NCBI GenBank assembly: GCA_028279505.1
Contig: JANQNP010000120.1
Location: 1-64,000, forward strand
From: Dehalococcoidia bacterium
GTDB lineage: Bacteria; Chloroflexota; Dehalococcoidia; UBA2979
Direction: 5' to 3'
DNA: 64,000 nt
The notes below the pieces were generated by a model, which was given only the letters and a program-made list of their open reading frames with translations, ran no database searches and was not told the DNA's origin. Positions within the stretch are counted from its first letter, which is position 1. Every line of letters starts with the position of its first letter. A program made the position numbers and the translations under genes. Of the stretch, positions 1-9,196 are shown in pieces.

Positions 1-11
1 CTGCTTCACGC

Positions 12-88
12 GGCCCCGTAGTGTAGCGGTCTAACACGCCACCCTGTCACGGTGGAGATCGGCGGTTCGAATCCGCTCGGGGTCGCCA
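12..88 (+). tRNA. tRNA-Asp (GTC), CCA encoded
   Basis: A complete cloverleaf can be drawn. The acceptor arm GGCCCCG (12-18) pairs with CGGGGTC (78-84) with one G-T wobble, followed by discriminator G85 and an encoded CCA (86-88). The anticodon stem is CCACC/GGTGG around the loop CTGTCAC, with GTC at 46-48. The T-arm GGCGGTTCGAATCCGC is canonical. The 3' end is repeated near 15,640-15,664, which marks this gene as the insertion site of the adjoining island. Confidence 0.95.
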
Positions 89-1712
89 CGTAACAACACC
101 GAGGCCGCTGCCCTCGTCCTCCGCAGCGACATCGAAGATCGCCATGAAGTCGCCATTCGGCGCGACTCCCGCGACTTCCCCTGTGTCCGAGTCGATGACG
201 ACACAGTCCAGCACCAACCGAATGAAACGCTGCTGCTCCTCAGGCCGCATCAGCGGCCACAGGTCGCGGATATCGGTCAGCCGCTCGCTTGCGAGGAGCG
301 AGTCATCAACGCTTTGAATCGGCTGTCGCAGCGATTCCAGCTCAGCCTCAAGGCGGCGGATCTCGGCCGCTCCCGTGTCGTAATCGATCAGTCCATCGAG
401 CAATGCCCGACGATAGCGCGACATCCGGGCTCGATCTCATGGTGAGTAACGTTATCGGTCGCTTCGCGCTGTCTATCGGTGCCCCGTGCCACCTGCGTAA
501 CGCTATCGGTGGCTTTGCGCTGCTCTTGGTCAACCGACCGTTCACGAATGCGCTGCGCGCCGCCTTCGTGATCCCCGCCTGATCGGGCAGAGCTTCGCGC
601 CGCCTGCGTCACGATATCGATCGTCTGACGTTGTTCCCCGCGTATCGACCGCTCACTGATGCGATCGGCCCAATCCGGCGACTGTTGCCACTGCTCGAAC
701 ATCATCCGCACGTAACGCTCGACATTGTCCGCTCGCACGGAGGTAGACGTGACGCTGCAACGATGCCCGCGCACGCGTGACGAGCAGCGGTAGTAGTAGT
801 GCCGGCCGTTCGCCATCGAATTTGCCCACATCGGACCACCACATCCGGCACACACTGCGACGCCCTGTAACAGATACGCGCGGTTCGTACGCCCCTTGTG
901 GTTGCTTTGCGACGCGCTACGACGTTTCTCGCGCACGTCCTGCACGCGCTCGAACAGCTCGCGCGAGATCACCGGCTCGTGCAGACCGGTCGCAACAACC
1001 TCGCCCTTGTAGACGATGTCACCGATGTAGAACCGGTTCGCGAGGATCCCTCGCACGGTCTTGTGCCCGAACAAGGGACTTCCACGCTTCGACCGTGGCT
1101 CGAAGCCTCTCACGTTCAGGTACTGCGCAACGTCCATCAGCGACGCGTCGCCGACCGCGTACCGCTCGAACGCGCCGCGCAACACTTCGGCTTCCTCGGC
1201 AACAACGAGAGGAGGTTCCGAGGGTCCTGCGCTCAAGTAACCGAAGGGGATGTCGCCGGCGGGTAGCCCCTTCTCAGCACGCTTGCGCCAACCGGCGCTC
1301 GTCTTCTCCGACAGCTCCACGGAATAGTGCTCCGCAAGCAGCTCCTGTAGCCCATTGGTCAGGAGGGCGGCCGAACGCGACAACCCCTCGGTGCGTTTGT
1401 TGTAGGACATCAGAACGACGCCCGCTCGCTCGAGTCGCTCGCGGAAGATCGCCGCGTCCCCGCGGTTGCGGGCGAAACGGTCGAGCTTCAACACGAGAAT
1501 CGTGTCGAACCTTGCGGACTCCGCGTCCTGGATCATCTTCAGGAAACCGGGACGACCATCCACGCTCGTCCCAGACGCGCCAGGATCGTCGTACTCGCTG
1601 ACGGCGTTCCACCCCTCGCCCACTCACGCAACGTGTCGCGCTGTGAGTCGAGAGAATGACCCTTCGCCTGCTCATCGATCGAAACGCGGAGATAGAGCGC
1701 AACGCGGGTCAT
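47..1712 (-). pseudogene. Large serine recombinase, two frameshifts
   Basis: The N-terminus starts at ATG 1712 (MTRVALYLRVSIDEQ), containing the resolvase motif with its catalytic serine. That frame runs out near 1620. The next frame (1623 to 388) continues with WNAVSEYDDPGASGTS, the LDRFARN segment, the recombinase domain (GILANRFYIGDIVYKG) and a zinc ribbon (CAGC...YYYRCS...HRC). Near 424 a second shift is needed to reach RYRRALLDGLIDYD and a coiled-coil tail. The last codons and the stop lie inside the tRNA gene. ATG 1712 overlaps the stop of the upstream small gene (ATGA), which supports this start. The full product would be about 555 aa, normal for the family. The gene is either a pseudogene or carries two indel errors in the sequence. 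Confidence 0.85.
66..90 (+). repeat. attL-like direct repeat (3' end of tRNA-Asp)
   Basis: The last bases of the tRNA plus two flanking bases contain CGGGGTCGCCACG (78-90). This is repeated exactly in the same orientation at 15,652-15,664, and the wider 25-base windows match at 21 positions. It is read as the left attachment site of the island because a recombinase gene abuts it directly. Confidence 0.7.
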
Positions 1713-1897
1713 CGGATCACCTCGCTGTCGTCGCCAACAATCGTCATCACTCTTCGTCGGACAACGGCGAGGAGGTCGATCGCGGCCTCAACGCGTGGCG
1801 CGGTTGGGACGTATCGTGGCGGAGCCAGCTTCGCGAATACAAACAAGGCGAGGATGAGCACCACCGCCCCGGCGACGCCGTCGGCCTGTTGGTTCAT
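1709..1897 (-). CDS. Small single-TM protein upstream of recombinase
   Basis: This 62-aa product has one clear hydrophobic segment near the N-terminus (GAVVLILALFVFAKLAPP) and a basic tail. A GAGG ribosome-binding sequence lies about 9 bases before ATG 1897. Its TGA stop overlaps the recombinase ATG as ATGA, so translation of the two is probably coupled. No family is recognised. Its position suggests a minor gene of the integration module, possibly a membrane-linked regulator, but nothing in the sequence shows a function. Confidence 0.5.
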   Translation of the reverse strand: MNQQADGVAGAVVLILALFVFAKLAPPRYVPTAPRVEAAIDLLAVVRRRVMTIVGDDSEVIR

Positions 1898-1965
1898 AGG
1901 TCAACCTCGAAGGGGGGAGAGAGTCGTATATAGCCCTTCCAACCGAGGACAACAACCCAACACCG

Positions 1966-2193
1966 CTATGGGGCCTCGCGCCTCGAATTCGCGGGCTCGT
2001 TGTCGTCCGCGCCCTCAGCGCCGGCCGCGATGAGCAGCATCATGAACGCGAGCGTCGCCGCGCCGACACCGATCCCACCAAGCATGCTCAACCCGACGAA
2101 CTGGTCGCTCGCCGCGAACGCCCGATCAGCAAGCATGACAACGAGACCAACGACCGCGCCCATCAGCGCACCGCTCCAGAATGCATCGCTCAT
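1966..2193 (-). CDS. Small two-TM membrane protein
   Basis: The 75-aa product starts MSDAFWSGALMGAVVGLVVM and has two hydrophobic helices (about residues 6-23 and 34-57) followed by a polar, acidic tail. ATG 2193 is chosen because GGGAGG lies 6-7 bases upstream; an upstream ATG at 2226 in the same frame has no such site. It lies upstream of the 62-aa membrane protein and the recombinase on the same strand, and diverges from the XRE gene. No family is recognised. Confidence 0.5.
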   Translation of the reverse strand: MSDAFWSGALMGAVVGLVVMLADRAFAASDQFVGLSMLGGIGVGAATLAFMMLLIAAGAEGADDNEPANSRREAP

Positions 2194-2226
2194 GAGGACC
2201 TCCCGATCACCTCGATCATCGGCCAA

Positions 2227-2283
2227 TCACAACTAATACTATAGTCTCTGGAATGCCTCCGAGGCCGCGTCGATGCTCGGTCG
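2227..2283. promoter_or_regulatory. Divergent promoter region, recombinase side / XRE side
   Basis: This 57-base stretch separates the leftward small-membrane/recombinase unit from the rightward XRE gene. It is AT-rich for this DNA and holds TATAGT (2240-2245), a good -10 for rightward transcription, within TACTATAGTCTC, whose complement also offers an A/T-rich -10 for the other direction. No convincing -35 was found. The XRE product is a natural candidate to bind here, by inference only. Confidence 0.4.
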
Positions 2284-2520
2284 ATGGCAAGCCAGCGCTC
2301 AGCAGTCGCGAAAGCGTTCGGCGCCGTCCTCCGCAAGCACCGTCTCGAGGCCGAACTCACTCAGGAGGCGCTCGCTGCCCGCTGCGGCTTGCACGCGACC
2401 TACATCTCTCAGCTGGAGCGAGGGCTCAAGACCCCATCGCTGGCTGTCCTCGTGGACGTAGCCGAAGAACTGGGGGTTCGCGCGTCGGCGTTGGTGGCAG
2501 CGGTGGAGCTCGAGTCCTGA
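2284..2520 (+). CDS. XRE-family HTH regulator
   Basis: This 78-aa protein is essentially one helix-turn-helix domain of the Cro/C1 (HTH_3) type: KAFGAVLRKHRLEAELTQEA, then LAARCGLHATYISQLERGLK and a final helix EELGVRAS. The recognition helix and the following YISQLERG segment are typical. It is the first rightward gene of the island and probably regulates the divergent promoter just upstream and/or the cargo genes. No other domain is present, so its signal is unknown. Confidence 0.88.
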   Translation: MASQRSAVAKAFGAVLRKHRLEAELTQEALAARCGLHATYISQLERGLKTPSLAVLVDVAEELGVRASALVAAVELES

Positions 2521-2849
2521 ACGCCCTGGGACCGTCGGCGAACAGGATCGGCCGGGGCGGAGAGGAGCGCGGGCCTTGCTGCCCCACCGAAGAGCAAGAC
2601 TTCTGACAGGTTGGGCACGGGCACCGCAAGCCGATACGGGACCGAACCGCTTCGCTCAACCGTGCCTCTTGGCCGGCAAACTACGCTGCGCCGACGCGGG
2701 TTGCGACAGACACTACCGAGTCGGGGACTCGAGGCGGCGGTCCGCTCAGCCTGCAATGTCCCAGACCGCGCGAAAGCACCTTGGGGGAGACCCTCATGTG
2801 TCCCTCAGCCTCAAGCTCCAAGCTGTGAAGGAACCCTGAAGGAATCCTC
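2521..2849 (+). other. Gene-free stretch between XRE gene and the 181-aa gene
   Basis: These 329 bases hold no coding region I can support. Short open frames exist in several phases, but their products are low-complexity Arg/Ser/Pro strings without a start signal. Only the end, GAAGGAA at 2838-2844, is interpretable, as the ribosome-binding site of the next gene. The stretch may carry a promoter for the cargo genes, but no clear -35/-10 pair was seen. Confidence 0.5.
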
Positions 2850-3395
2850 GTGGCTCACCCGACGCCCACCAACTCGGCCTCCGGAGCGGGCTCGGGCCCG
2901 CCGCTAGGTTGGTCGCAACCGTTGTTGCGACCAAGCGACGTACTCCGCATTGCCGCAACAGCTGGATGTGCACCTGGGGACCTCTACGAGGAGGTACTCC
3001 GGCTCGAACCGATCGGTAGACCTCGGGTCGTCTTCGCAGTCGCGCGATCCGAGGCTCTGCATGACGCCGATCGCCTGCCCGAATGGCGGCGCAAGTCGGA
3101 TGTAGCGATCTTTGACGCGGTCGTTTACGAATTCGGTCAGCTCGGGTTGCTTCGCTCGTCTGCCCCGACCGCGGAGGTCGATCGACTTTGGCGAGCGCTG
3201 TATACGCTCGAATCTCCCGAATTCGCGAAGAACTCCTACCACTCCAGGCGCGTCTTCGCGGCCAGTCAGCGGGCCGTCGTGCTCGCCAGGGAGCTAGCAC
3301 TGGCCCTTGGGCAGAGTGACCTGCCACCGCTGCGCAACCTCGACGAGGTCATCGCCCAGCGCGACGTTCAGCTGCTGCCCAGCGTCGCCGCCTAG
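2850..3395 (+). CDS. Hypothetical protein, island cargo
   Basis: The 181-aa product starts at GTG 2850 with GAAGGAA six bases upstream. It is soluble, with no signal peptide or TM helix and a disordered first 25 residues. After LLRPSDVLRIAATAGCAPGD comes a mixed charged region (RVVFAVARSEALHDADRLPE), and the C-terminal half is probably helical. I recognise no family. It lies 142 bases upstream of the vWA gene in the same direction, so it may belong to the same module as a small cytosolic accessory or regulatory protein. Confidence 0.65.
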   Translation: MAHPTPTNSASGAGSGPPLGWSQPLLRPSDVLRIAATAGCAPGDLYEEVLRLEPIGRPRVVFAVARSEALHDADRLPEWRRKSDVAIFDAVVYEFGQLGLLRSSAPTAEVDRLWRALYTLESPEFAKNSYHSRRVFAASQRAVVLARELALALGQSDLPPLRNLDEVIAQRDVQLLPSVAA

Positions 3396-3537
3396 AACTC
3401 GCGGGCCCCGGAAACCACTCAAACACACCCCCGGCGGGACAAAGGTACCTTGCCGGCTTGTGCTCTACGACTATATGGTCGCGTGCCGGGTAGGCCTGGT
3501 CCCGAACCGCGGATACTGCGCGCCTACGTTATGGTAA

Positions 3538-6048
3538 GTGACAGGTGCGGTTCAGGTGCGCCATCTTCCAGTACTGCTGACAGCAGCCATCCTTGGGATC
3601 GGTGCGGCGCTCGTCAGCGTCGAGGGGCCCAGATCTTTCGCGCAGGCATCGGATCCGCTTGGCGTCGTCTTGCTGATGGACATGTCGTCCAGCATGCCGA
3701 GCAACGACCCGGAAAACCGTCGAGTCCCAGCCGGCAAGCTCTTCCCCAATCTACTCGACGCCAACGACCTCGTTGGGATCATCCAGTTCTCTGACGGCGC
3801 CACCGTCCCCGACGAAGGGGAGTTGAGCGCGGACCGGGAGGCGAATGAAAGAGCGATTCAAGCATCGGGCAACGGCAACATCGCGCAGAACCAACCTACG
3901 GAACTCCTCGCTGGCCTACGGCGCTCAGTGGATGAACTTCAGCGGTCGGGTACCCGCAACGGAGTGATCGTCCTGCTCACAGATGGTGCACCGTGTCGCC
4001 GAGGCACAGGCACAGACCCTGGCGAAGCCGACGCCTATGCGCAGGAGATTCGCGATGCGATCCCTGAGTTGGTTCGCGCCGGTTTCCCGATCTTCACGAT
4101 TGCGTTCGCAGAAGACCACGGGTTCTCTCCGCTGGAGAACCCGTGCCAGGTACCCAACCTCCCTCTCATGCGTGAACTTGCCCAGGCCACGGGTGGTCGG
4201 GCTTTCGACGATCCGAGTGGTGCACCGCTTCGCGCGGACGCGATCATCGACGCCTATATCGAGATCATCGCGAGTGTCAAAGGCCTGCTCCGCGCCGACC
4301 TGGACCAGGTTCCGGAGGAGCCGGCTTTCACCGTCTACGCGGGGACCAAGCAGATCTTCTTGGTCGTCGATGCCGCCGAGGCGTCGGAAGACGACTTCAC
4401 GGGCGTACTGGAGTCACCGTCGGGGCGGGTGACTCCAAGAGTTGGCGTCCTCGAGGGCGTGTGGCTGCTCACCGTACCCAATCCAGAGCCGGGCGATTGG
4501 GAGTTCAGGTTCGAGGGCGCGACGATCGAAGGGTTGCTGCTTCAGATTCCGTACGCGCTCGAGATCGAGGCTCCCGATGAAGGACAAGAGATCACGCAAT
4601 TCCCCGCGGTGTTCGAGGTGCGAGCTCGCGGCCTCGGCGCGGAACTCGACCCGGCCGCGAGGCAGGCGGTCGACCAGGTCGTGAAAGAAGCTCACGTGCG
4701 ACCGGCCGGCCGGCCGGAGTCTGCACCCTTTCGGATCTCGCTCGACGGGCAGGGCGGGCTCTATCAAGCTTCTGTTCGGGATCTGGAGAACGGAGACTAC
4801 GAGGCGACGCTCCACGTGGTCTCCAGGAACCAGGGTCTCGTGTTCCAGACCCCGGCAGAGCCGCGCCGATTCAGCGTCGATGTCGACCCGACGGAGTTAT
4901 TCGTGCTCATCACTGAGCCGGAGGACGCCCGTCGCTACCGGCCGAGCGAGACCGTCGAGATCAATGTGGAGCTGAGGCGGAGCGACGGGCGCGTGTCCTC
5001 TCCGTCGCTCGTCGCTGAACTCCCGGAGGTGACGTTCGATCTGCGAGTCGGCTCGCTCGGTCCGATCCCGTTGGAACTCGGGCCGGCCGGCGTCAACAGG
5101 TCGGTCTCGATCTCGGTGATGGATCTCTGGGGCGATGTCGAGCCCCTGGAAGAACGTACGGTGCTGCTATCGGTGGACTCCGCCACAGTCGAGTCCGCTG
5201 CTGACGCCAGTCTCCGGACTGGCCCTCCGGTTGAGATTGTCCTACTACCGCCAGTCACGGTCTGGATCGGGTGGGGCGAGCCGGAGGACGATGAGCGAGT
5301 CAACGGTCGCAATCCGACCGGCCTCGTCTCGGTCGTCGTTCGGAGCAGTGGTTCAACCTCTGAACTCAGCTCGCTCCTGCCGCAGTTGGTGCCGACCGTC
5401 GGGACGTCCAACGGCGAACACTTGCTGGAGTGGTCCCCAGACGACGACCGGTTTGTCGGCGAGGTTCCCGGCGGCTCGCTCGATAAGGGGGCGCAGACGC
5501 TGACGCTCATCGCCCCGACCGACCTCGGTCCGGATGTGAAGGTCGTCGTCGTCGAGCCGGAGACGATCTCGATCGATGTCTGGTGCCCCTGTCCCGCGTT
5601 CCCGTTCGTCGGCATCGGTTGCTGGTGGCTGCTGGCGCTCATCATCGCCATTCTCACTGCCGTTGCTCTCGCGGTCTGGCACTTCACTCGCCCGCAGTTC
5701 CCAGCCGAGTACGGCCTCGCAGTGCCTGGCCAGCCGACTCCTGTCCGACTTAGGCAGCGTGGCGGTGGTCGCATCGCCGGATATCGATGGCGAGGGCAGG
5801 TCTACCGCCCGCTGATCGCGGGAAGCTTCCCCTTCAAGCTGGAGGGACGGCGCGGCCGCGGCGGAGTTCTAGTCACGCGTCTCACCGCAGATACCGTCAC
5901 GATCAATCGGGAAGAAATCGAGCGCGGAAAACCCGCCGCATTCTCTCTCGGACAAACACTCGACGTGCTCGGGCAAAGCTTTACAATCCAGCGACTCGCG
6001 CGATCGCGTCGACGTTCCCGCGAACGGCGCCGAGGACGGCACAGCTAG
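3538..6048 (+). CDS. Exported vWA-domain protein with one TM helix
   Basis: This 836-aa protein starts at GTG 3538 with a signal peptide (RHLPVLLTAAILGIGAALVS). A von Willebrand A domain follows with a complete MIDAS metal site: D48-M-S50-S-S52, T121 (in NQPTELL) and D149 (in VLLTDGAP). Residues 300-680 form a long beta-rich, Ig/Big-like extracellular region with no domain I can name. Cysteines (WCPCP, GIGC) sit just before a TM helix at about 695-715, and a roughly 110-aa basic tail follows in the cytoplasm. The protein is probably a surface ligand- or metal-dependent adhesion or sensor subunit anchored in the membrane. It is first in a tightly packed run with the tubulin-like gene, 30 bases upstream of it. 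Confidence 0.85.
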   Translation: MTGAVQVRHLPVLLTAAILGIGAALVSVEGPRSFAQASDPLGVVLLMDMSSSMPSNDPENRRVPAGKLFPNLLDANDLVGIIQFSDGATVPDEGELSADREANERAIQASGNGNIAQNQPTELLAGLRRSVDELQRSGTRNGVIVLLTDGAPCRRGTGTDPGEADAYAQEIRDAIPELVRAGFPIFTIAFAEDHGFSPLENPCQVPNLPLMRELAQATGGRAFDDPSGAPLRADAIIDAYIEIIASVKGLLRADLDQVPEEPAFTVYAGTKQIFLVVDAAEASEDDFTGVLESPSGRVTPRVGVLEGVWLLTVPNPEPGDWEFRFEGATIEGLLLQIPYALEIEAPDEGQEITQFPAVFEVRARGLGAELDPAARQAVDQVVKEAHVRPAGRPESAPFRISLDGQGGLYQASVRDLENGDYEATLHVVSRNQGLVFQTPAEPRRFSVDVDPTELFVLITEPEDARRYRPSETVEINVELRRSDGRVSSPSLVAELPEVTFDLRVGSLGPIPLELGPAGVNRSVSISVMDLWGDVEPLEERTVLLSVDSATVESAADASLRTGPPVEIVLLPPVTVWIGWGEPEDDERVNGRNPTGLVSVVVRSSGSTSELSSLLPQLVPTVGTSNGEHLLEWSPDDDRFVGEVPGGSLDKGAQTLTLIAPTDLGPDVKVVVVEPETISIDVWCPCPAFPFVGIGCWWLLALIIAILTAVALAVWHFTRPQFPAEYGLAVPGQPTPVRLRQRGGGRIAGYRWRGQVYRPLIAGSFPFKLEGRRGRGGVLVTRLTADTVTINREEIERGKPAAFSLGQTLDVLGQSFTIQRLARSRRRSRERRRGRHS

Positions 6049-6078
6049 GTTCGATGAAACGCGATAGAGGAATGAACC

Positions 6079-9000
6079 ATGGCAGGGCTCGCGTACCAAC
6101 CGGCAGTCGTGATTGGCCTTGGGGGCCTCGGCACTCATCTCGCTTCGGAGGTGAAGCAACGCGTTGAATCAACTCTTGACGGTCGAGTGGCTGCAGGTGA
6201 CCTCACTCGCGATCAGGCGAATGAGATCCTGCAGACTCGTCTGCAGTTCATTGGCTTCGACACGCTGGAGAACTCGAATGTCCCCGGCCTCACGATGAGC
6301 GCGTTCGTCGGCGGGCGCGGGGTCAACGCTCGCCTCAAAACGCTCGTGGACCAGGACGGCGACGCGGCTCGGGCGCTTCGTGCGTGGTTCGAATTCACTC
6401 CGATCGAGGGACGCGACCAGGTATGGGACGCGGGCGACTTCATCGACGGTGCGGGCCATATCAGGATGAAAGGGAGGTTGGCGGTCTGGCTCGACGAACA
6501 AGCTGGTGGGCGCCCTTTCGCGGCGATCGACCAGGCTATCCAAGCGACCACCAGAGTCCTCACAAGGGAAGGGGGGCGTTGGAGCCGCGTGAAGGTGTTT
6601 GTGATCGGAAGCCTCTCCGGAGGCACCTCCGGCGGGACGCTACTCCCGGTGCTCCAGTACTTGGCGGGGCTCAAGTACGCGGCGTCGCCGATATCGGTTC
6701 AGGTGTTCATTCCTGACGAGGCGCTCGCCACGATCGGTTCGTCGCCAAACCAGGCCGCGCAGGAACGCTCGAACCACTTCGGTGGGTTGCTGGAACTCGA
6801 CGCTTGGATGATGGAACGCAGCAACCTCACCAACCACTGGAGGCCCTTTCTCCCGTTTCAGGAGGGCGCGCACGATGCCGCGCTGGAAGGCCACCAGCGG
6901 CCAGCCGACGTGGTTTGGCTGATGGGCCCTCAGAACCTCACCGGAGCGTTGGTTGCCGGGGAGTTCGACCCGATCGCGCGTGGGATATCTGACGCCGTCG
7001 CGACGCTGATCCTCTCGGACACCAGTGGCAGTATCGGTGAGCTTGACTCGGATGTCGTTGCGTGGCTCGACGGGGTCGGTAACTCTGATGACACCAATCT
7101 CGGGCGGCCCCAGCGCTATGGCAGCCTGGGCGTTGCCCATGTCGAATTCTCGAAACAGCACCTGTTCGAGTTGCTCGGGACCCGCTTCGGTCAGTATGTC
7201 ATTGAGACCTATGCTGAGACCCCGCCACCATCGTTCGATGCGAAGGAAGCGGCCGGATCGTTCATCCGCGAGCGCGAGGTCCGCTTCTCAGACATGGAGA
7301 GCGCGCTCGGACAGGCACTGAACGCGCTGCCGGACGCTCCGAACCTCGGGGAGGAGCTTGAGTTCGAATCGGACCCGGTTGCCACCACCGTCGCCGCGCG
7401 GCAACAACTGCTGTCTCCGTCCGGCCGGATCGGCCTCGGCGCGGACGAAATCGGGGCAGCCGCGAGCGCACTCGCGGCCGAGACACGCGCCGCGCTCCGA
7501 GCGCGGATCAGCGAGCGGATACGTACCGACCCGCACGGATTCCAAGCGGCACGGGCTCTCGTTGCGGAAATGGTCGTCGCGCTGGATGACCAACAGCGCG
7601 AGATCGATAGCGCGATGGCACGGGACTCGCGAGAACGTGTCGCGATCGATGAGACCTTATCTGACGATGCCGGAGCGGTCGCTAGCCGGTTCTCCCTCCG
7701 CTCACGAGCACGGCGCGCAGCGTCGTTTGTCAGTGACTCGTGGGCCCCATTCGTCAGGCTTCACGAGAGCCGACTACTGCAAGAGGGGGCCAAGGACGTA
7801 ATCGCTGGACTGCAGGAGGAGGCCGATCTCATCGGTGAGGTCCTCACGAATATCACCGAGGTAGTCGCAGAGGCACGGAAGCAGTTGGCCGCTCGGGAGG
7901 CTGGCGCGGGGGATGCGCCTGTCTTGAGTACCAGCGGCGGGTTCCGATGGTATGCGCTGCGAGATGCAGACAAGCTGTGGCAAGAGTTCGGCGCGTTCGA
8001 TCAGCGGGGTCGCCAGACTACACCTCCCACCTCCGCAGCAACGCGAATGCACGACGACGCGGACGGCGGAATCGGCGTGGCGTTCGACGAACTGTACGAG
8101 TTGGTCAGCGAGCGTCGTAACCGGCAGGCCGATGAACTAGAGGTCCGCAGCCGCCGCGCGAAGGCGGCCGAGGCGCTGACCCAGGTGCTGATCGACGCTG
8201 GGAGCGATCACTACCTCAACCAGGGCGAGACGCTCGAGTACTCGATCTGGGAGGCGTTGCGTTCAGAGAACGACGAACCGTGGGACCTGTCAGCGGACCA
8301 GCTGGAGGATCGAATTGTCGATCGGCTGACAAGAACTCTGGTCGCGGGAGCGCAGCCGCTCTACCCGTTCGTCAACTCTCAAATGTCGGCACGCGAGCCA
8401 ACGAACCAGCCTGATCACCAGGCAACACTCGCGTTCGAAGAAGAGGCGTTAGACGCGTTCGCGGCGAAGTACAGCCTCAACAAGGGTAGCCTGCTCAGGA
8501 AGCTGAGCGAGAGCGTGAGCAGCGCGTTCAGCGGAGTCGTTCGGACGGTGCGAACGAACGACCCACTCACCATTTCACTCATCTACCGGACCTATGGCTG
8601 GGCCTTGCTGGCGACCGATACCGGTCGACTGGCGAGCATGAGCGACGATTACACGAACTACCTGCGTTTCCGGCCGGGCCCCGTCGCGGACTCGCGAGCT
8701 CGAGAACTACCGACCGATTTCGAGCCCTATCGGCCGCGTCCGGTCGACTACGTGCTGGCGTTGGCGTTCGGCTTCGGCATCGTCAGCCATCCGGAGGGCG
8801 CCGATGGCAATCCGAACCGCGTCACGCTCGTGCACGAGCGGAGAGATTTGCAGCCGCCGTACCTGCGGAACGCACGCGGAATCGACAGCGTTCGACAGAA
8901 TCTGGCGAGCACCGAGCACCGGGAATGGCTCACGGACCTCGCCAACGACGTCCGTGACGAGCTGGCATCGCCCGATCATCCTTGGCAGCGGTGGAAGCAG

Positions 9001-9189
9001 GACGTGGAGGAGGCCCGTGCAGTCGTCGTGAACGAGTTCCAGAGTGCCGCACCAGGCTCGCCTCGCTACCGGGCACTCGAACAGATGGTGCAGGCCATCA
9101 GCTACCGGCTTGAGGCAACGGACCAATTCAACCCGGACAATCCGAGCCAGGACGATGTCCGGGTGCTCAACATCGAGCAGTTCGAGTAG
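6079..9189 (+). CDS. FtsZ/tubulin-superfamily protein (Tubulin_2 type)
   Basis: This 1036-aa cytosolic protein has AGAGGA before ATG 6079. The N-terminus has the Rossmann-like first strand and glycine loop of the tubulin superfamily (VVIGLGGLGTHLASEV, residues 10-25) and FIGFDT near residue 55. The nucleotide-binding T4-type loop reads GSLSGGTSGGT (177-187), corresponding to the GGGTGSG signature of FtsZ. The rest is long and helical with coiled-coil stretches, much longer than FtsZ (about 400 aa). Such large FtsZ-like proteins next to vWA genes have been proposed to form membrane-remodelling systems. Here it sits between the vWA protein and two further membrane proteins. GTP binding is predicted; polymerisation is inferred. 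Confidence 0.82.
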   Translation: MAGLAYQPAVVIGLGGLGTHLASEVKQRVESTLDGRVAAGDLTRDQANEILQTRLQFIGFDTLENSNVPGLTMSAFVGGRGVNARLKTLVDQDGDAARALRAWFEFTPIEGRDQVWDAGDFIDGAGHIRMKGRLAVWLDEQAGGRPFAAIDQAIQATTRVLTREGGRWSRVKVFVIGSLSGGTSGGTLLPVLQYLAGLKYAASPISVQVFIPDEALATIGSSPNQAAQERSNHFGGLLELDAWMMERSNLTNHWRPFLPFQEGAHDAALEGHQRPADVVWLMGPQNLTGALVAGEFDPIARGISDAVATLILSDTSGSIGELDSDVVAWLDGVGNSDDTNLGRPQRYGSLGVAHVEFSKQHLFELLGTRFGQYVIETYAETPPPSFDAKEAAGSFIREREVRFSDMESALGQALNALPDAPNLGEELEFESDPVATTVAARQQLLSPSGRIGLGADEIGAAASALAAETRAALRARISERIRTDPHGFQAARALVAEMVVALDDQQREIDSAMARDSRERVAIDETLSDDAGAVASRFSLRSRARRAASFVSDSWAPFVRLHESRLLQEGAKDVIAGLQEEADLIGEVLTNITEVVAEARKQLAAREAGAGDAPVLSTSGGFRWYALRDADKLWQEFGAFDQRGRQTTPPTSAATRMHDDADGGIGVAFDELYELVSERRNRQADELEVRSRRAKAAEALTQVLIDAGSDHYLNQGETLEYSIWEALRSENDEPWDLSADQLEDRIVDRLTRTLVAGAQPLYPFVNSQMSAREPTNQPDHQATLAFEEEALDAFAAKYSLNKGSLLRKLSESVSSAFSGVVRTVRTNDPLTISLIYRTYGWALLATDTGRLASMSDDYTNYLRFRPGPVADSRARELPTDFEPYRPRPVDYVLALAFGFGIVSHPEGADGNPNRVTLVHERRDLQPPYLRNARGIDSVRQNLASTEHREWLTDLANDVRDELASPDHPWQRWKQDVEEARAVVVNEFQSAAPGSPRYRALEQMVQAISYRLEATDQFNPDNPSQDDVRVLNIEQFE

Positions 9190-9196
9190 GCCGTCT

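Noticed and set aside
777..1601. Long Arg/Ser-rich frame opposite the recombinase
   Set aside because: It is antisense to clear recombinase homology, low in complexity and has no start signal.
388..1623. An intact recombinase starting at GTG 1623
   Set aside because: That start follows a stop codon directly and lacks the catalytic-serine segment, which is encoded in another frame from ATG 1712.
3538..6048. vWA-MoxR (AAA+) chaperone-type system
   Set aside because: No AAA+/MoxR ATPase is encoded nearby, and the vWA domain here is exported behind a signal peptide rather than cytosolic.
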